64,000 nt of DNA from an uncultured Clostridia bacterium (GTDB lineage Bacteria; Bacillota; Clostridia; Saccharofermentanales; Saccharofermentanaceae): contig CAMJPC010000012.1 of NCBI GenBank assembly GCA_946407705.1, forward strand, positions 1-64,000, read 5' to 3'. Under the pieces are notes generated by a model. It saw only the letters and a program-made list of their open reading frames with translations, did no database searches and was not told the DNA's origin. Below are positions 1 through 7,965 of the stretch, piece by piece (the first letter of the stretch is position 1; the number at the start of each line of letters is the position of its first letter). A program made the translations under genes and the position numbers.

Positions 1-61
1 ATATACAAAAGCGTTTTCTTTATAGTTATTTGATTCATGTTAGTTCCAAATACTGATTATT

Positions 62-607
62 TCATGTCCCATCTACAGTGTAAACAAACACGCCAGCTTC
101 TTCATTTTCTGAATGAATATCATAACGGTCGGATTCTTTGGATTTCTGATCAATAAGCTGAATGGAGTGAATTCCTTGTTTCTCTGGATGTTCAGGATCT
201 GTCTTGATCCATACAAACACAACTCTGTAATTCTGACCATTAGATGTAAAATGAAATCTGCCCGTATATATTCTTCTTATACCAATCTCTCCAAGATCTT
301 CGCTCTTATAATCACTCAATCTGGTATTTACCTCGAAATCACTGGGAAATGAACTGAAAAACCTCTCTAAATCTTTATCCAGTGACTCATTTTCAAGTGC
401 ATAATCTGAGAACAATTCTTTAATACGGTGATTATCTTTTGCTTTTATACAAGCTTCGATTTCATAAGACAATTCTTTTTCGACAAACATCTCGGCTCCA
501 CCATATCCGAGTTTGGTCTTCTCTGAAATGGTATGAGTATCGTTACAGGCAGTAAGAGCAAACGATAGAATAACAATAACTAAACAAAATAAACGGTATG
601 TTTTCAT
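62..607 (-). CDS. Putative lipoprotein of unknown function
   Basis: A 181-aa protein with a short basic N-terminus, a hydrophobic stretch and the lipobox LTAC at about residues 18-21, so it should be a lipid-anchored extracytoplasmic protein. An ATG 26 codons upstream is open, but the signal peptide begins at this ATG and an AGAGGA ribosome site lies 12 nt before it. The mature part is acidic with an aromatic beta-like C-terminal half containing GRFHF and VVFVWIKTD, reminiscent of NTF2-like or DUF4878-type lipoproteins. That resemblance is weak. It is the last gene before the left edge of the window and is read away from the small acidic protein beside it. Confidence 0.75.
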   Translation of the reverse strand: MKTYRLFCLVIVILSFALTACNDTHTISEKTKLGYGGAEMFVEKELSYEIEACIKAKDNHRIKELFSDYALENESLDKDLERFFSSFPSDFEVNTRLSDYKSEDLGEIGIRRIYTGRFHFTSNGQNYRVVFVWIKTDPEHPEKQGIHSIQLIDQKSKESDRYDIHSENEEAGVFVYTVDGT

Positions 608-696
608 TCTAAAACACAATCCTCTATAAACCATTTTAAGTATATCTTGCTGTTGATATAACTCACTTACGCATAAGCAATTCATGATAAAAGGAG

Positions 697-1122
697 TTAT
701 TCATTCGACCCGTTCTCGAAGCCTTCTTTAAGATACGCCTCCAGCATCTCCATCAAAGTGTCATACTCTCCAATGTCCTTGTTTCCGGCAAATCCAATCC
801 CATATTTATGATCAATATCATCATATATAAAGCAGTCGTCATCAGCACACCCCAGCCATATAGAGCGTTGACCGTCATCCTGCCACCATTCAAAAAGGCC
901 TTTGTCATCGCAGGTAAAGTAACCGAAAAGACTCTTATTCTGGCTATAATACTCGGCCAGTTCATCGACAATGCGTTGTTCGACATTATATTCCGCGCAT
1001 AACTTCTTAAAGCTTTCCAGTTCTTCTTCCGTGGCCGGCTCAAGAGTAACGCATTGTCCATGAACTATATATTCGCCATCTTCGATCTTACAGTACTTAT
1101 CAAATAATTCCTTGACTGTCAT
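697..1122 (-). CDS. Small acidic protein, possibly SUKH (SMI1/KNR4)-like
   Basis: About 141 aa, soluble, with no signal peptide. The second half has an aromatic and acidic pattern (LFEWWQDDGQ, IWLGCADDDCFIYDD, KYGIGFAG) followed by a C-terminal helix, like the core of SMI1/KNR4-type (SUKH) domains. SUKH proteins are often immunity proteins to contact-dependent toxins, but no toxin is visible here, so immunity is only a guess. I chose the ATG at 1122 because GGAG lies about 10 nt upstream; an ATG at 1143 is also possible. It lies on the same strand as the lipoprotein next to it. Confidence 0.6.
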   Translation of the reverse strand: MTVKELFDKYCKIEDGEYIVHGQCVTLEPATEEELESFKKLCAEYNVEQRIVDELAEYYSQNKSLFGYFTCDDKGLFEWWQDDGQRSIWLGCADDDCFIYDDIDHKYGIGFAGNKDIGEYDTLMEMLEAYLKEGFENGSNE

Positions 1123-1205
1123 TACCTGTTTATCTCCACACATTCATTACTAATTCATGATGACTTAGAACATAAGATTCATGATTTCCTATTCCAATAT
1201 CAAGA

Positions 1206-1781
1206 TCAGATAAGTCTGTAAGAAAAGCCTGTAAACTTGTTTGTACCTATCTCGAATCTTTTTGGATCTACTCTGACTGCAAGCTCATTCGTGATAATGA
1301 AATCCTTGGTGACATTAACAAGAAACTGTTTATTCCCGGATTCGACAAGATAATAAGATGAATTATCATTCAGGCTGTCTGCCACATCCAAAACACCGGG
1401 GCATACTAAGAAATCAAGCAGAGCCTCTTTTTTGCTCATTTTCTTCCGTCTTATCAGCGGAATGATCGCATCGGCATCCCTGAATCTCGCAAGACATGCC
1501 GCATCTTCCTTGCTCCTGCATTTTCCCGTCTTCTCAAACGAGGAAAGATCTATGGGTTCTTTCGTCTCGCTGAAGCTTAACTTGTTATCCTCATCGAGAA
1601 GGTAATCGATACTGACGCCAAGCAGCTGCGACATGGCTTTTAGATTGGTGATATCAGGCATGCCCTTGTCGGTCTCCCATTTTGCAATGGCAGAACGCGA
1701 CACGCTCAATTTTTCAGCAAACTGTTCCTGCGACAGCCCGGCACTTTTTCTGGCATCCTTTAACTTTTCACCAAACGTCAT
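1206..1781 (-). CDS. XRE-family helix-turn-helix regulator
   Basis: 191 aa. Residues 1-60 form a Cro/C1-type helix-turn-helix (FGEKLKDARKSAGLSQEQFA, then VSRSAIAKWETDKGMPD). The remaining 130 residues are a separate domain of unknown fold, perhaps a sensor. It is the third gene of an operon with the lipoprotein and the CPBP protease. Its ATG overlaps the protease stop codon as ATGA (1778-1781), which implies translational coupling. A good GGAGG site precedes it. It probably regulates its own operon, but no operator was proven. Confidence 0.88.
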   Translation of the reverse strand: MTFGEKLKDARKSAGLSQEQFAEKLSVSRSAIAKWETDKGMPDITNLKAMSQLLGVSIDYLLDEDNKLSFSETKEPIDLSSFEKTGKCRSKEDAACLARFRDADAIIPLIRRKKMSKKEALLDFLVCPGVLDVADSLNDNSSYYLVESGNKQFLVNVTKDFIITNELAVRVDPKRFEIGTNKFTGFSYRLI

Positions 1782-2659
1782 AATGAGCCTCCACTGTACA
1801 TAATTATAGCAGTAACAATGGCCATTCCGATGCAAAATACTGTATAGATGGCCATAGGTACGGTCAGAAAGCATTCCCTGCCCTTAATCTTCAATGCACC
1901 AAAAGCAGAACGTAAAAGGTTGATCAGCCTGATCCTGTTATCCTTTTTCAGGAGAATGAACGTCACGGCTATAAGGGCAAAGATACCCAGAGCGGCTTCT
2001 GCCATGCGTCCGAAGTTCTTATACTCGGGAATAAACGGCAGCAGGACTGAGATCGCATTGTTGAGAAAATGCAAGAGCATCGTGCAGATGATCCTGCCGG
2101 TCTTCTCGTAAACATAACACATGAGAAGTCCCATTCCGAAAGCAAAGATGCCCTGGGTAAAATTCTGGTGCATCAGTCCGAAAAGCATAGAAGAGAAGAC
2201 CGCCGCAATGATCTTTCCGTATTTTCTCATATGGCCGTAAATGACTTTCCGAAATGCGAACTCCTCGAAAACCGCCGGAAGCACAGCTATGGTAACAAGG
2301 CCGAAAAACGGTGAATACGAAATGTCATCAACAGGAGAGCTTGATACCGATGATATCGAGAAGTCTATTGCACCCATGATCAGATTCCAGACGATAAGCG
2401 CGAAAAATGCAGCCGGAAGTAACCTGACACTCTGCTTCCTGTTCTCATTCGGCCGGCTGGCGTTTTTGCGCGTCACCAGATAAAAGATGCCGAGGATCAC
2501 CACATTTGCTATAAAACTGCCGATATCTGATCTTATCAGCATGCCGGGACCTGTTTTGTTGAAGAAACACGAGATTGCGATCACGACAAAGGCTGCGGTC
2601 TGAAAGAATACCTGCCCCAATATCAAAAGCCATGTAATCTTCTTTGAATCAGTTCTCAT
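1778..2659 (-). CDS. CPBP-family intramembrane metalloprotease
   Basis: 293 aa and polytopic. The three CPBP/Abi (Rce1-like) motifs are all present: EEFAFR in a transmembrane helix, FGLMH about 40 residues later, and HFLNN further on. These supply the catalytic glutamate and metal-binding histidines, so the enzyme should be active. Bacterial members include self-immunity proteins for bacteriocins and proteins that process signals in the membrane; the substrate here is unknown. The first ATG of the open frame is 28 codons upstream and overlaps the lipoprotein gene; the chosen start lies 5 nt after that gene's stop. The stop overlaps the start of the XRE gene by 4 nt. Confidence 0.9.
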   Translation of the reverse strand: MRTDSKKITWLLILGQVFFQTAAFVVIAISCFFNKTGPGMLIRSDIGSFIANVVILGIFYLVTRKNASRPNENRKQSVRLLPAAFFALIVWNLIMGAIDFSISSVSSSPVDDISYSPFFGLVTIAVLPAVFEEFAFRKVIYGHMRKYGKIIAAVFSSMLFGLMHQNFTQGIFAFGMGLLMCYVYEKTGRIICTMLLHFLNNAISVLLPFIPEYKNFGRMAEAALGIFALIAVTFILLKKDNRIRLINLLRSAFGALKIKGRECFLTVPMAIYTVFCIGMAIVTAIIMYSGGSL

Positions 2660-2664
2660 GTCAT

Positions 2665-3168
2665 TTACCCCAATCCGAATACGGTTTTTGCATCTTTTGT
2701 AAAGTCTTTGATCTTGGAATCCTTGTCTTCTTCCAAAAACCATGTTCCTTCTTCGCTCATCTTTGTCCCGTTCTTATCGACGATCGCGTAATAAGTGCTC
2801 TTGCTCTTGTTGTCTACTAAAGAAACGGTGATCATGGGATCGCTGTATCCGTCTGTCTGACCGAATGAGAGCATTATCTGGTAGGGAACGCTTTTAAAGG
2901 CTTTGGGTTCATCGGGGTCGTAATTATATATGTAGACGCTATTGGAGGTTACTTCATCCTCTTTATAATCTTTTTCTATGAAATACTTCTCTCCAAACTT
3001 ATATGCTCCGATCGAGGTGTTGACCTGCTCCCAGCCGCATTCGATCCGGACCGTGCTGACAACAGTCTGATCAGCATTCGCATTTTCGTTCTTACTGCAT
3101 CCGGCTGTCGTAAGCCCGGTGAGAAGAGCAACTGTAATTACTAAAGATTTGATAATGTGATTTTTCAT
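2665..3168 (-). CDS. Putative lipoprotein, first gene of the CPBP-XRE operon
   Basis: 167 aa with a classic lipoprotein signal (basic MKNHIIK, hydrophobic core, lipobox TTAGC). The mature domain is acidic and beta-rich with no family I recognise. It leads a three-gene operon, so it may be the sensor or partner of the membrane protease; this is inferred from context only. AAAGGA lies 9 nt before the chosen ATG. The start codon and ribosome site sit inside a 10-bp inverted repeat, listed separately. Confidence 0.8.
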   Translation of the reverse strand: MKNHIIKSLVITVALLTGLTTAGCSKNENANADQTVVSTVRIECGWEQVNTSIGAYKFGEKYFIEKDYKEDEVTSNSVYIYNYDPDEPKAFKSVPYQIMLSFGQTDGYSDPMITVSLVDNKSKSTYYAIVDKNGTKMSEEGTWFLEEDKDSKIKDFTKDAKTVFGLG

Positions 3169-3228
3169 GTGTGTCACATCCTTTCCTGAGGTTTGATTTG
3201 AGTCTATGACCCTGCCCCGTGACACACA
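3168..3228 (-). promoter_or_regulatory. Inverted repeat enclosing ribosome site and start codon
   Basis: A perfect 10-bp inverted repeat (TGTGTGTCAC at 3168-3177 and GTGACACACA at 3219-3228) brackets the ribosome binding site. The A of the start codon closes the 3' arm. In the mRNA this could form a stem with the ribosome site in a 41-nt loop. This is consistent with translational control or with a DNA operator; which one is not decided. Confidence 0.4.
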
Positions 3229-3248
3229 AGAAACGGGCTGTGACAACG

Positions 3249-3267
3249 CTGTTACTTTGCGTAACAG
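3249..3267. promoter_or_regulatory. Palindrome CTGTTAC-N5-GTAACAG
   Basis: A perfect 7-bp dyad about 80 bp upstream of the lipoprotein start and before any likely transcription start. Its size and symmetry suit a dimeric repressor, possibly the XRE protein of the same operon. That link is inferred. Confidence 0.4.
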
Positions 3268-3322
3268 TGCTTATTTTGTTGCGTTTCAGCCATATGACCG
3301 CACAGAAAACGGAACAACGAAA

Positions 3323-3356
3323 ACGGCCTTGAAATGTATTTAAGGCCGTGCTTTTT
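3323..3356 (-). terminator. Bidirectional intrinsic terminator
   Basis: 8-bp stem ACGGCCTT/AAGGCCGT (3323-3330 and 3342-3349). A T-run follows on the plus strand, and TTTTCGTTGTT follows when read on the minus strand. It can end the minus-strand membrane-protein gene that stops at 3394. Confidence 0.7.
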
Positions 3357-3393
3357 TATGCTTTTGATTTTTTCTTGGTTTTGATCTATCGTT

Positions 3394-3861
3394 TTACTCT
3401 TCCGAGATGATGTTCAGATCGTCCTTGATCCTTGCAACGATGGCACGGTCACCGGCGTTGTATTCCTTTTTGCCGAACAAAACGCCGATCTTGCATTCTT
3501 CGAGACCTTTGACAACGTAATTGCCGCTGTCTGTCTTTCCGATTATCTCACCGTAGAAAAAATCGTAGTCGTGATTCTTTATAGCCTTGGATGTCGCGAA
3601 CGCATCGTATACCGCATAGATGGGGAAGAATACCGCAAAGATCGCGATCAGGCTTATGACAAACCTGTGGAGAAAGATGACGGCCAGAATGACCAGAGCC
3701 AGAACGATTGCCGCGACCAGAATGGAGATGGGAATGAGCTTGATCGAAAACGCCCTTGCCTTCTTGACGAATGTCTGTTCCAAGTCCTCACTGACAGTGG
3801 CAGGAATGAGTACCTGATCGTCAGTCGCCTTTTTTACCGTAAACTTTACATCTGCAGCCAT
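3394..3861 (-). CDS. Small membrane protein of unknown function
   Basis: 155 aa. It has two closely spaced hydrophobic segments (about residues 40-65 and 67-87) between a charged N-terminal tail and a C-terminal beta-like domain with the pattern GEIIGKTDSGNYVVKGLEE. The C-terminal part resembles small OB- or NfeD-like domains only superficially. GGAGG precedes the ATG. It is monocistronic, with its own terminator downstream. No function is assigned. Confidence 0.72.
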   Translation of the reverse strand: MAADVKFTVKKATDDQVLIPATVSEDLEQTFVKKARAFSIKLIPISILVAAIVLALVILAVIFLHRFVISLIAIFAVFFPIYAVYDAFATSKAIKNHDYDFFYGEIIGKTDSGNYVVKGLEECKIGVLFGKKEYNAGDRAIVARIKDDLNIISEE

Positions 3862-4113
3862 AAGTTCCTCCGAATGTCTTTGAAAGTGTAAGAGAGATTA
3901 AACCGCTGTTGACCTTTTTTGTCAACGCGGGGTGTCGTGGTTGGCTGTTTTTGTCGGTAGGTCTTCTTATAAAGGAGCAGCCGCAGCGATCAACGAAAAG
4001 GATGATCACATTTAAGAAGAAATCATAAAAATATATACAGTCATGTATAAGCATTTTTGCCGGAATGGAAAGATAATATAATTAGAACAGGACAGCCCGC
4101 AAAGGAGGATCAT

Positions 4114-5280
4114 ATGCAATACAGAAAAGGAATCTCCGTACTCGGATACGGTTGCATGAGATTTACGTCGAGCGGCGGAAAACCCATTTTCGAGAAGGCG
4201 GAGAAAGAGGTTCTGCGCGCACTCGAACTTGGCGTCAATTATTTTGATACTGCATATATCTATCCGGGAAGTGAAGAGGTACTCGGTAAGATCATTGAGA
4301 AGAACGGCATACGCGACAAGATCACTCTTACCACGAAGCTGCCTCAGTACATGGTCAGGAACCGCGCCGGACTAGACAATTATCTTGAAGAAGAATTAAA
4401 GCGTCTTAGAACAGATCATCTTGATTATTATCTGATGCATCACATGACGGACTACTCGCAGTGGGAGCGCCTTGCGGGCCTCGGCATAGTCGAGTGGATG
4501 AAAGAGAAAAAGGAAGCGGGCATCGTAAAGCATTTCGGGTTCTCATTCCACGGCAACACCGAGATGTTCCTGAAGATCCTCAATGCGTATGACTGGGAAT
4601 TATGCCTTGTCCAATACAACTACATGGATGAACATTCACAGGCAGGAAAGAGAGGCGTTGAAGCCGCAGCTGCCAAAGGCATTCTCGTCATGATAATGGA
4701 ACCTTTAAGAGGAGGGAAACTGGTCGATCTCCTGCCCGAAAAGGCGAAGAAAGAGATCGCCCGGGACGAGAACGGATGGACTCCTGCCGGGTGGGCTTTC
4801 CGCTGGCTCTGGAACCAGGAAGCCGTTACCTGTGTCCTTTCAGGAATGAATTCGATCGAGATGATCGAAGAGAACTGCAATACTGCATCTGACGCAAAGC
4901 CGAACTCATTCGGCGAACACGAATTTGCAATGATCGACCGCATCAGGACGATCATCAACGAGAATACCAAAGTCGGATGCACCGGCTGCCGTTATTGCAT
5001 GCCGTGTCCTAAGGGGATCGATATCCCGGGGATCTTCTCCTGTTATAATCACATGTATTCGGAGAACAAAGGCTCTGGCCGCAAAGAGTATTTCCAGACG
5101 ATAGCGCTCAGAAAAGACAGCGCCTCGGCCAAGCAGTGTATCAAATGCGGCAAATGCGAGCAGCACTGCCCGCAATCCATTCCGATCCGCGACAAACTGC
5201 AGGAAGCTGAAAAGGCCCTGCAGCCGCTTCCTTACAAGATCGCGGCCGCAGTGGGAAGAAAATACATGCTGAAGAACTGA
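4114..5280 (+). CDS. Aldo/keto reductase with C-terminal 4Fe-4S domain
   Basis: 388 aa. The N-terminal TIM-barrel has the aldo/keto reductase tetrad in context: FDTAYIYP (Asp, Tyr), TTKLP (Lys) and YYLMHHM (His). The C-terminal third carries two cysteine clusters, CTGCRYCMPCP and CIKCGKCEQHCP, the ferredoxin-like domain that marks the clostridial Fe-S aldo/keto reductases. It is probably a cytoplasmic oxidoreductase of anaerobes; the substrate is unknown. A perfect AAAGGAGG lies 5 nt before this ATG, ruling out an in-frame ATG 19 codons upstream. The protein is full length for the family. Confidence 0.92.
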   Translation: MQYRKGISVLGYGCMRFTSSGGKPIFEKAEKEVLRALELGVNYFDTAYIYPGSEEVLGKIIEKNGIRDKITLTTKLPQYMVRNRAGLDNYLEEELKRLRTDHLDYYLMHHMTDYSQWERLAGLGIVEWMKEKKEAGIVKHFGFSFHGNTEMFLKILNAYDWELCLVQYNYMDEHSQAGKRGVEAAAAKGILVMIMEPLRGGKLVDLLPEKAKKEIARDENGWTPAGWAFRWLWNQEAVTCVLSGMNSIEMIEENCNTASDAKPNSFGEHEFAMIDRIRTIINENTKVGCTGCRYCMPCPKGIDIPGIFSCYNHMYSENKGSGRKEYFQTIALRKDSASAKQCIKCGKCEQHCPQSIPIRDKLQEAEKALQPLPYKIAAAVGRKYMLKN

Positions 5281-5330
5281 TCGGGACCATAAAAAGCGTC
5301 CGGCAAAGCAACCTTGAGGGAGGCATGATC

Positions 5331-5930
5331 ATGGAGATAAGACCCGCTAAAGAATACAAAAAGCCCCTGTACGCGCTCGGAGTCGCAACTGCGATAATGG
5401 CTTCGTCTCTGACAGGCTGTGCCGATTTCCTTTCCGGCCGCCGTAAGCCTGACGTCGTCAGCTACGGCAGCGAGACCACCGTCGTGATCTCGAAAGAGAC
5501 GATCAAGAATCCTGAGTATAATATCAAGCCCTTCAGGATCCAGAATAAGTCTCTGTACAGAGAACCCGGTGTGACCGTCTATCAAGGAGAGCTGTCCACA
5601 TTTGCCGAGTCCAAGCTGGAGACGATCACATATTCGAACAACAAGTTTATCGTCGGAATCTATCAGGGGTACGAATTCACGATCATCGGAGTTGATAAGT
5701 TCCTCGACTGGATGAACTACATGGAATACGGTGATTCATACTCGGATCAGGGAGGATTATGCCTCCGGTACCATGAATCAGCCGCCCGGTCCAAACTGAT
5801 CGATTTTTATAAGGACCCGTCGGAAAAATTCATTGTCGTGACGGAATGCGACGACAATAAAGTCATCTATGAGTTTTTCCATTACGGGAAAAAGATCCCT
5901 AAAGATGCAGATGCGCAGGGTACCGCTTGA
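5331..5930 (+). CDS. Putative lipoprotein
   Basis: 199 aa with a lipoprotein signal peptide (lipobox SLTGC at about residues 24-28). The mature domain is mixed alpha/beta with no recognised motif. Two ATGs lie 6 nt apart; GAGGGAGG ends 7 nt before the second, which is therefore the better start. It follows the Fe-S aldo/keto reductase by about 50 nt on the same strand and may be co-transcribed. A GC-rich hairpin (GCCGCC/GGCGGC) just downstream lacks a T-run, so termination there is uncertain. Confidence 0.78.
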   Translation: MEIRPAKEYKKPLYALGVATAIMASSLTGCADFLSGRRKPDVVSYGSETTVVISKETIKNPEYNIKPFRIQNKSLYREPGVTVYQGELSTFAESKLETITYSNNKFIVGIYQGYEFTIIGVDKFLDWMNYMEYGDSYSDQGGLCLRYHESAARSKLIDFYKDPSEKFIVVTECDDNKVIYEFFHYGKKIPKDADAQGTA

Positions 5931-6041
5931 AACCTAAGCCGCCTTACTTCAGGCGGCAGTCAAATACGGATAAATGTGATAATATTATCTCGTCTCTGGT
6001 GAGACATGGGATAAGGAATAGATTTATAGTGAGGTATTTGT

Positions 6042-6488
6042 ATGTCAAAGTGGGAATGTAGTCCTGCACAGTTTATGATTGCGCTTCTCATAGTAGGCCC
6101 GGTTTTGTTTATCTGGGGAGGGATCAGGTTCGCGATCTTTTATCAGACCACAAGTAAATGTTCAGCCGAAACATACGGTCAGGTGGTTAATGTTGAAGTG
6201 GAAACGCATTTAAACGTTGAAAAAAATGAGGTAACAGAATGCATTGCTACGGTTAAGACTACTGACAGCAGTATCTTTAAAGGCGCTGAGCTTGTGTCTG
6301 GAAAGACGAACTATGTTTATGAGAAGGGGACGTATGTCAAGATCAATTACGATCCGTCTGATCCTTCCAAATATTATATTCAGCACGCAGATCCTGCCGC
6401 GCAGGGAGTCGGTACGCTTACCGCCGGCGCCGCCGTATTTTTGATCGGAATCGGCATTTTGGTCACCCGCAAGGTTTTCAATTACTGA
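6042..6488 (+). CDS. DUF3592-like membrane protein
   Basis: 148 aa. A transmembrane helix at about residues 10-32 is followed by an extracytoplasmic beta domain with the pattern GTYVKINYDPSDPSKYYI and a second helix near the C-terminus. Two helices flanking a 'YDPxDP' beta domain are typical of DUF3592 proteins, whose role is unknown. The same layout occurs in the N-terminal part of the protein at 7966-9558, so the two may be distant paralogues. Confidence 0.75.
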   Translation: MSKWECSPAQFMIALLIVGPVLFIWGGIRFAIFYQTTSKCSAETYGQVVNVEVETHLNVEKNEVTECIATVKTTDSSIFKGAELVSGKTNYVYEKGTYVKINYDPSDPSKYYIQHADPAAQGVGTLTAGAAVFLIGIGILVTRKVFNY

Positions 6489-6552
6489 GCATGCAACATT
6501 TTTGACCGTCAACTGTATATATGGCAGAGACGATCGAAAAGGAGATTCGAAA

Positions 6553-7038
6553 ATGAACAGATGGATCAAGAAAGCAGCATGCGCCGTAATGGCATTTACA
6601 CTTATCGCAGGCATGTTCACGGGCTGTAAGGCAGCAACGGCTGCGATGCCTGACTATACATCGGTAACGGAACAGGCGGGCGGGCTTCCCGAAAAAGGAA
6701 AAGTCGGCAATCTGGAATACAGGATATTGGACAAGGGTCAGTTGGGCAGCTACAACAAGGCCAGAGGTTATTATTTCGACCAGCTCGAACAGCTTAACTC
6801 ACCTATATTCATCGTCATCAGCGCCGGTACACAGACAAGGACAGGCGGCGAACTTAAGATAAAGGATCTCGGAATGCAGGGATCTAAACTCGTTATCGTA
6901 GTTGAAGAGACTAAGGCTTCCGGCGATAAATACACGGGCCTCGACTGTCCGACTGCCGCACTGGAAGTGGACCATGCGCCTTCTGAGGTTCTGATCGTAA
7001 GTACAAAAGGCGAGCAGTTCAACAAGATCGAGCCGTAA
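6553..7038 (+). CDS. Putative lipoprotein
   Basis: 161 aa. Signal peptide with lipobox FTGC at about residues 20-23. The mature part contains IFIVISAGTQTRTGGELKI, a beta-rich stretch resembling the PrcB C-terminal or protease-complex-type domain; this match is tentative. AAAGGAGA precedes the ATG. It lies about 60 nt after the DUF3592-like gene and ends in an intrinsic terminator. Confidence 0.78.
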   Translation: MNRWIKKAACAVMAFTLIAGMFTGCKAATAAMPDYTSVTEQAGGLPEKGKVGNLEYRILDKGQLGSYNKARGYYFDQLEQLNSPIFIVISAGTQTRTGGELKIKDLGMQGSKLVIVVEETKASGDKYTGLDCPTAALEVDHAPSEVLIVSTKGEQFNKIEP

Positions 7039-7098
7039 GCCGGCCCGGGTGCTGTCATAAGAAGGGGCTGACTCGAAATGAGCCGGCTTCTTTTTGTT
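7037..7098 (+). terminator. Intrinsic terminator
   Basis: AAGCCGGC overlapping the lipoprotein stop pairs with GCCGGCTT about 36 nt later, followed by CTTTTTG. The loop is long, so efficiency is uncertain. Confidence 0.5.
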
Positions 7099-7139
7099 GT
7101 ATTATATATAGCAGTTATCGGGAATGGGGTGATGATGGC

Positions 7140-7955
7140 ATGAGCAGGCTGTTTTCGTATGTATGTCCAAGCTGCGGAGGGCAATTGGATACTGATGATA
7201 CCCGCAAACTCATGATCTGCAGATCATGCGGGAATACATATGACTATGATTATTTCAGCGGCGAAAACCTTCTCAAAGCGGCAGACAAAGCTTTGGCGCA
7301 CAACAACTTTTCCGCCGCGAAGGACATGTATTCGTTCATTCTGGACAAGGAGCCTTCCAACGTGAAGGCGCTTACGGGTCTGCTCCTCGCAAACACTAAT
7401 TCCAGAAGGCTGTACGACATCACGCAGAAGATCAAGGACGGAACGTTCAGCGCTGCAGGCTTTGATCTTGTGAAGTACAAGGATACGGCTGATCCTGAGG
7501 TGCTTACGTTTTTCGAAAAGACGGACAGGATATTGGCGCTGTATAAAGAATACATTGCCCTGAAAAAGGACCTAAAGCGCCTTGAGGCAGAAGATAAGGA
7601 TCCTGAGCCTGAGGTCAGCGAACCGGGCGGCGGATTATTCAGCTATGCATCTGAGAAGACATTGAAAACGACTGTTGTTGCTGCTTCGGCAATTTTCATG
7701 ATCCTGCTGATCGCAGCTGTGCTGTCAGGATTCAGCGGTCCCGCGCAATGGCTGTCAACAACCGTTCTGGTCATTGCCCTGATCGTGACGGGCATCATCA
7801 TCCTTGCCGCGCTCGTTCAGATCCGTGACAACAAAAAAGCGGCTGACGCACCTTCCGCGGCAGAACCTGACGGGGCAGAGAAGACCGGGCTTGAGATCGA
7901 AAGAGTCATAGGTGAGATCAACGGTGTCCTTAAAGAGATCTCAAGCTTGTCATAA
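7140..7955 (+). CDS. Zinc-ribbon membrane protein with helical-repeat segment
   Basis: 271 aa. The N-terminus is a rubredoxin-like zinc ribbon (CPSCGG at residue 9, CRSCGN at about 27). A helical segment follows (about 45-150) in which AAKDMYSFILDKEPSNVKALTG reads like a TPR unit. Two hydrophobic helices (about 180-228) and a charged tail complete it. The zinc ribbon should sit in the cytoplasm. The same zinc-ribbon-plus-membrane theme recurs in four other genes of this window. It probably forms an operon with the next gene. Confidence 0.78.
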   Translation: MSRLFSYVCPSCGGQLDTDDTRKLMICRSCGNTYDYDYFSGENLLKAADKALAHNNFSAAKDMYSFILDKEPSNVKALTGLLLANTNSRRLYDITQKIKDGTFSAAGFDLVKYKDTADPEVLTFFEKTDRILALYKEYIALKKDLKRLEAEDKDPEPEVSEPGGGLFSYASEKTLKTTVVAASAIFMILLIAAVLSGFSGPAQWLSTTVLVIALIVTGIIILAALVQIRDNKKAADAPSAAEPDGAEKTGLEIERVIGEINGVLKEISSLS

Positions 7956-7965
7956 GAGGCGGAAT

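Noticed and set aside
5937..5960. Terminator after the lipoprotein at 5331
   Set aside because: GCCGCC/GGCGGC hairpin is present but no T-run follows; left out as a confident terminator.
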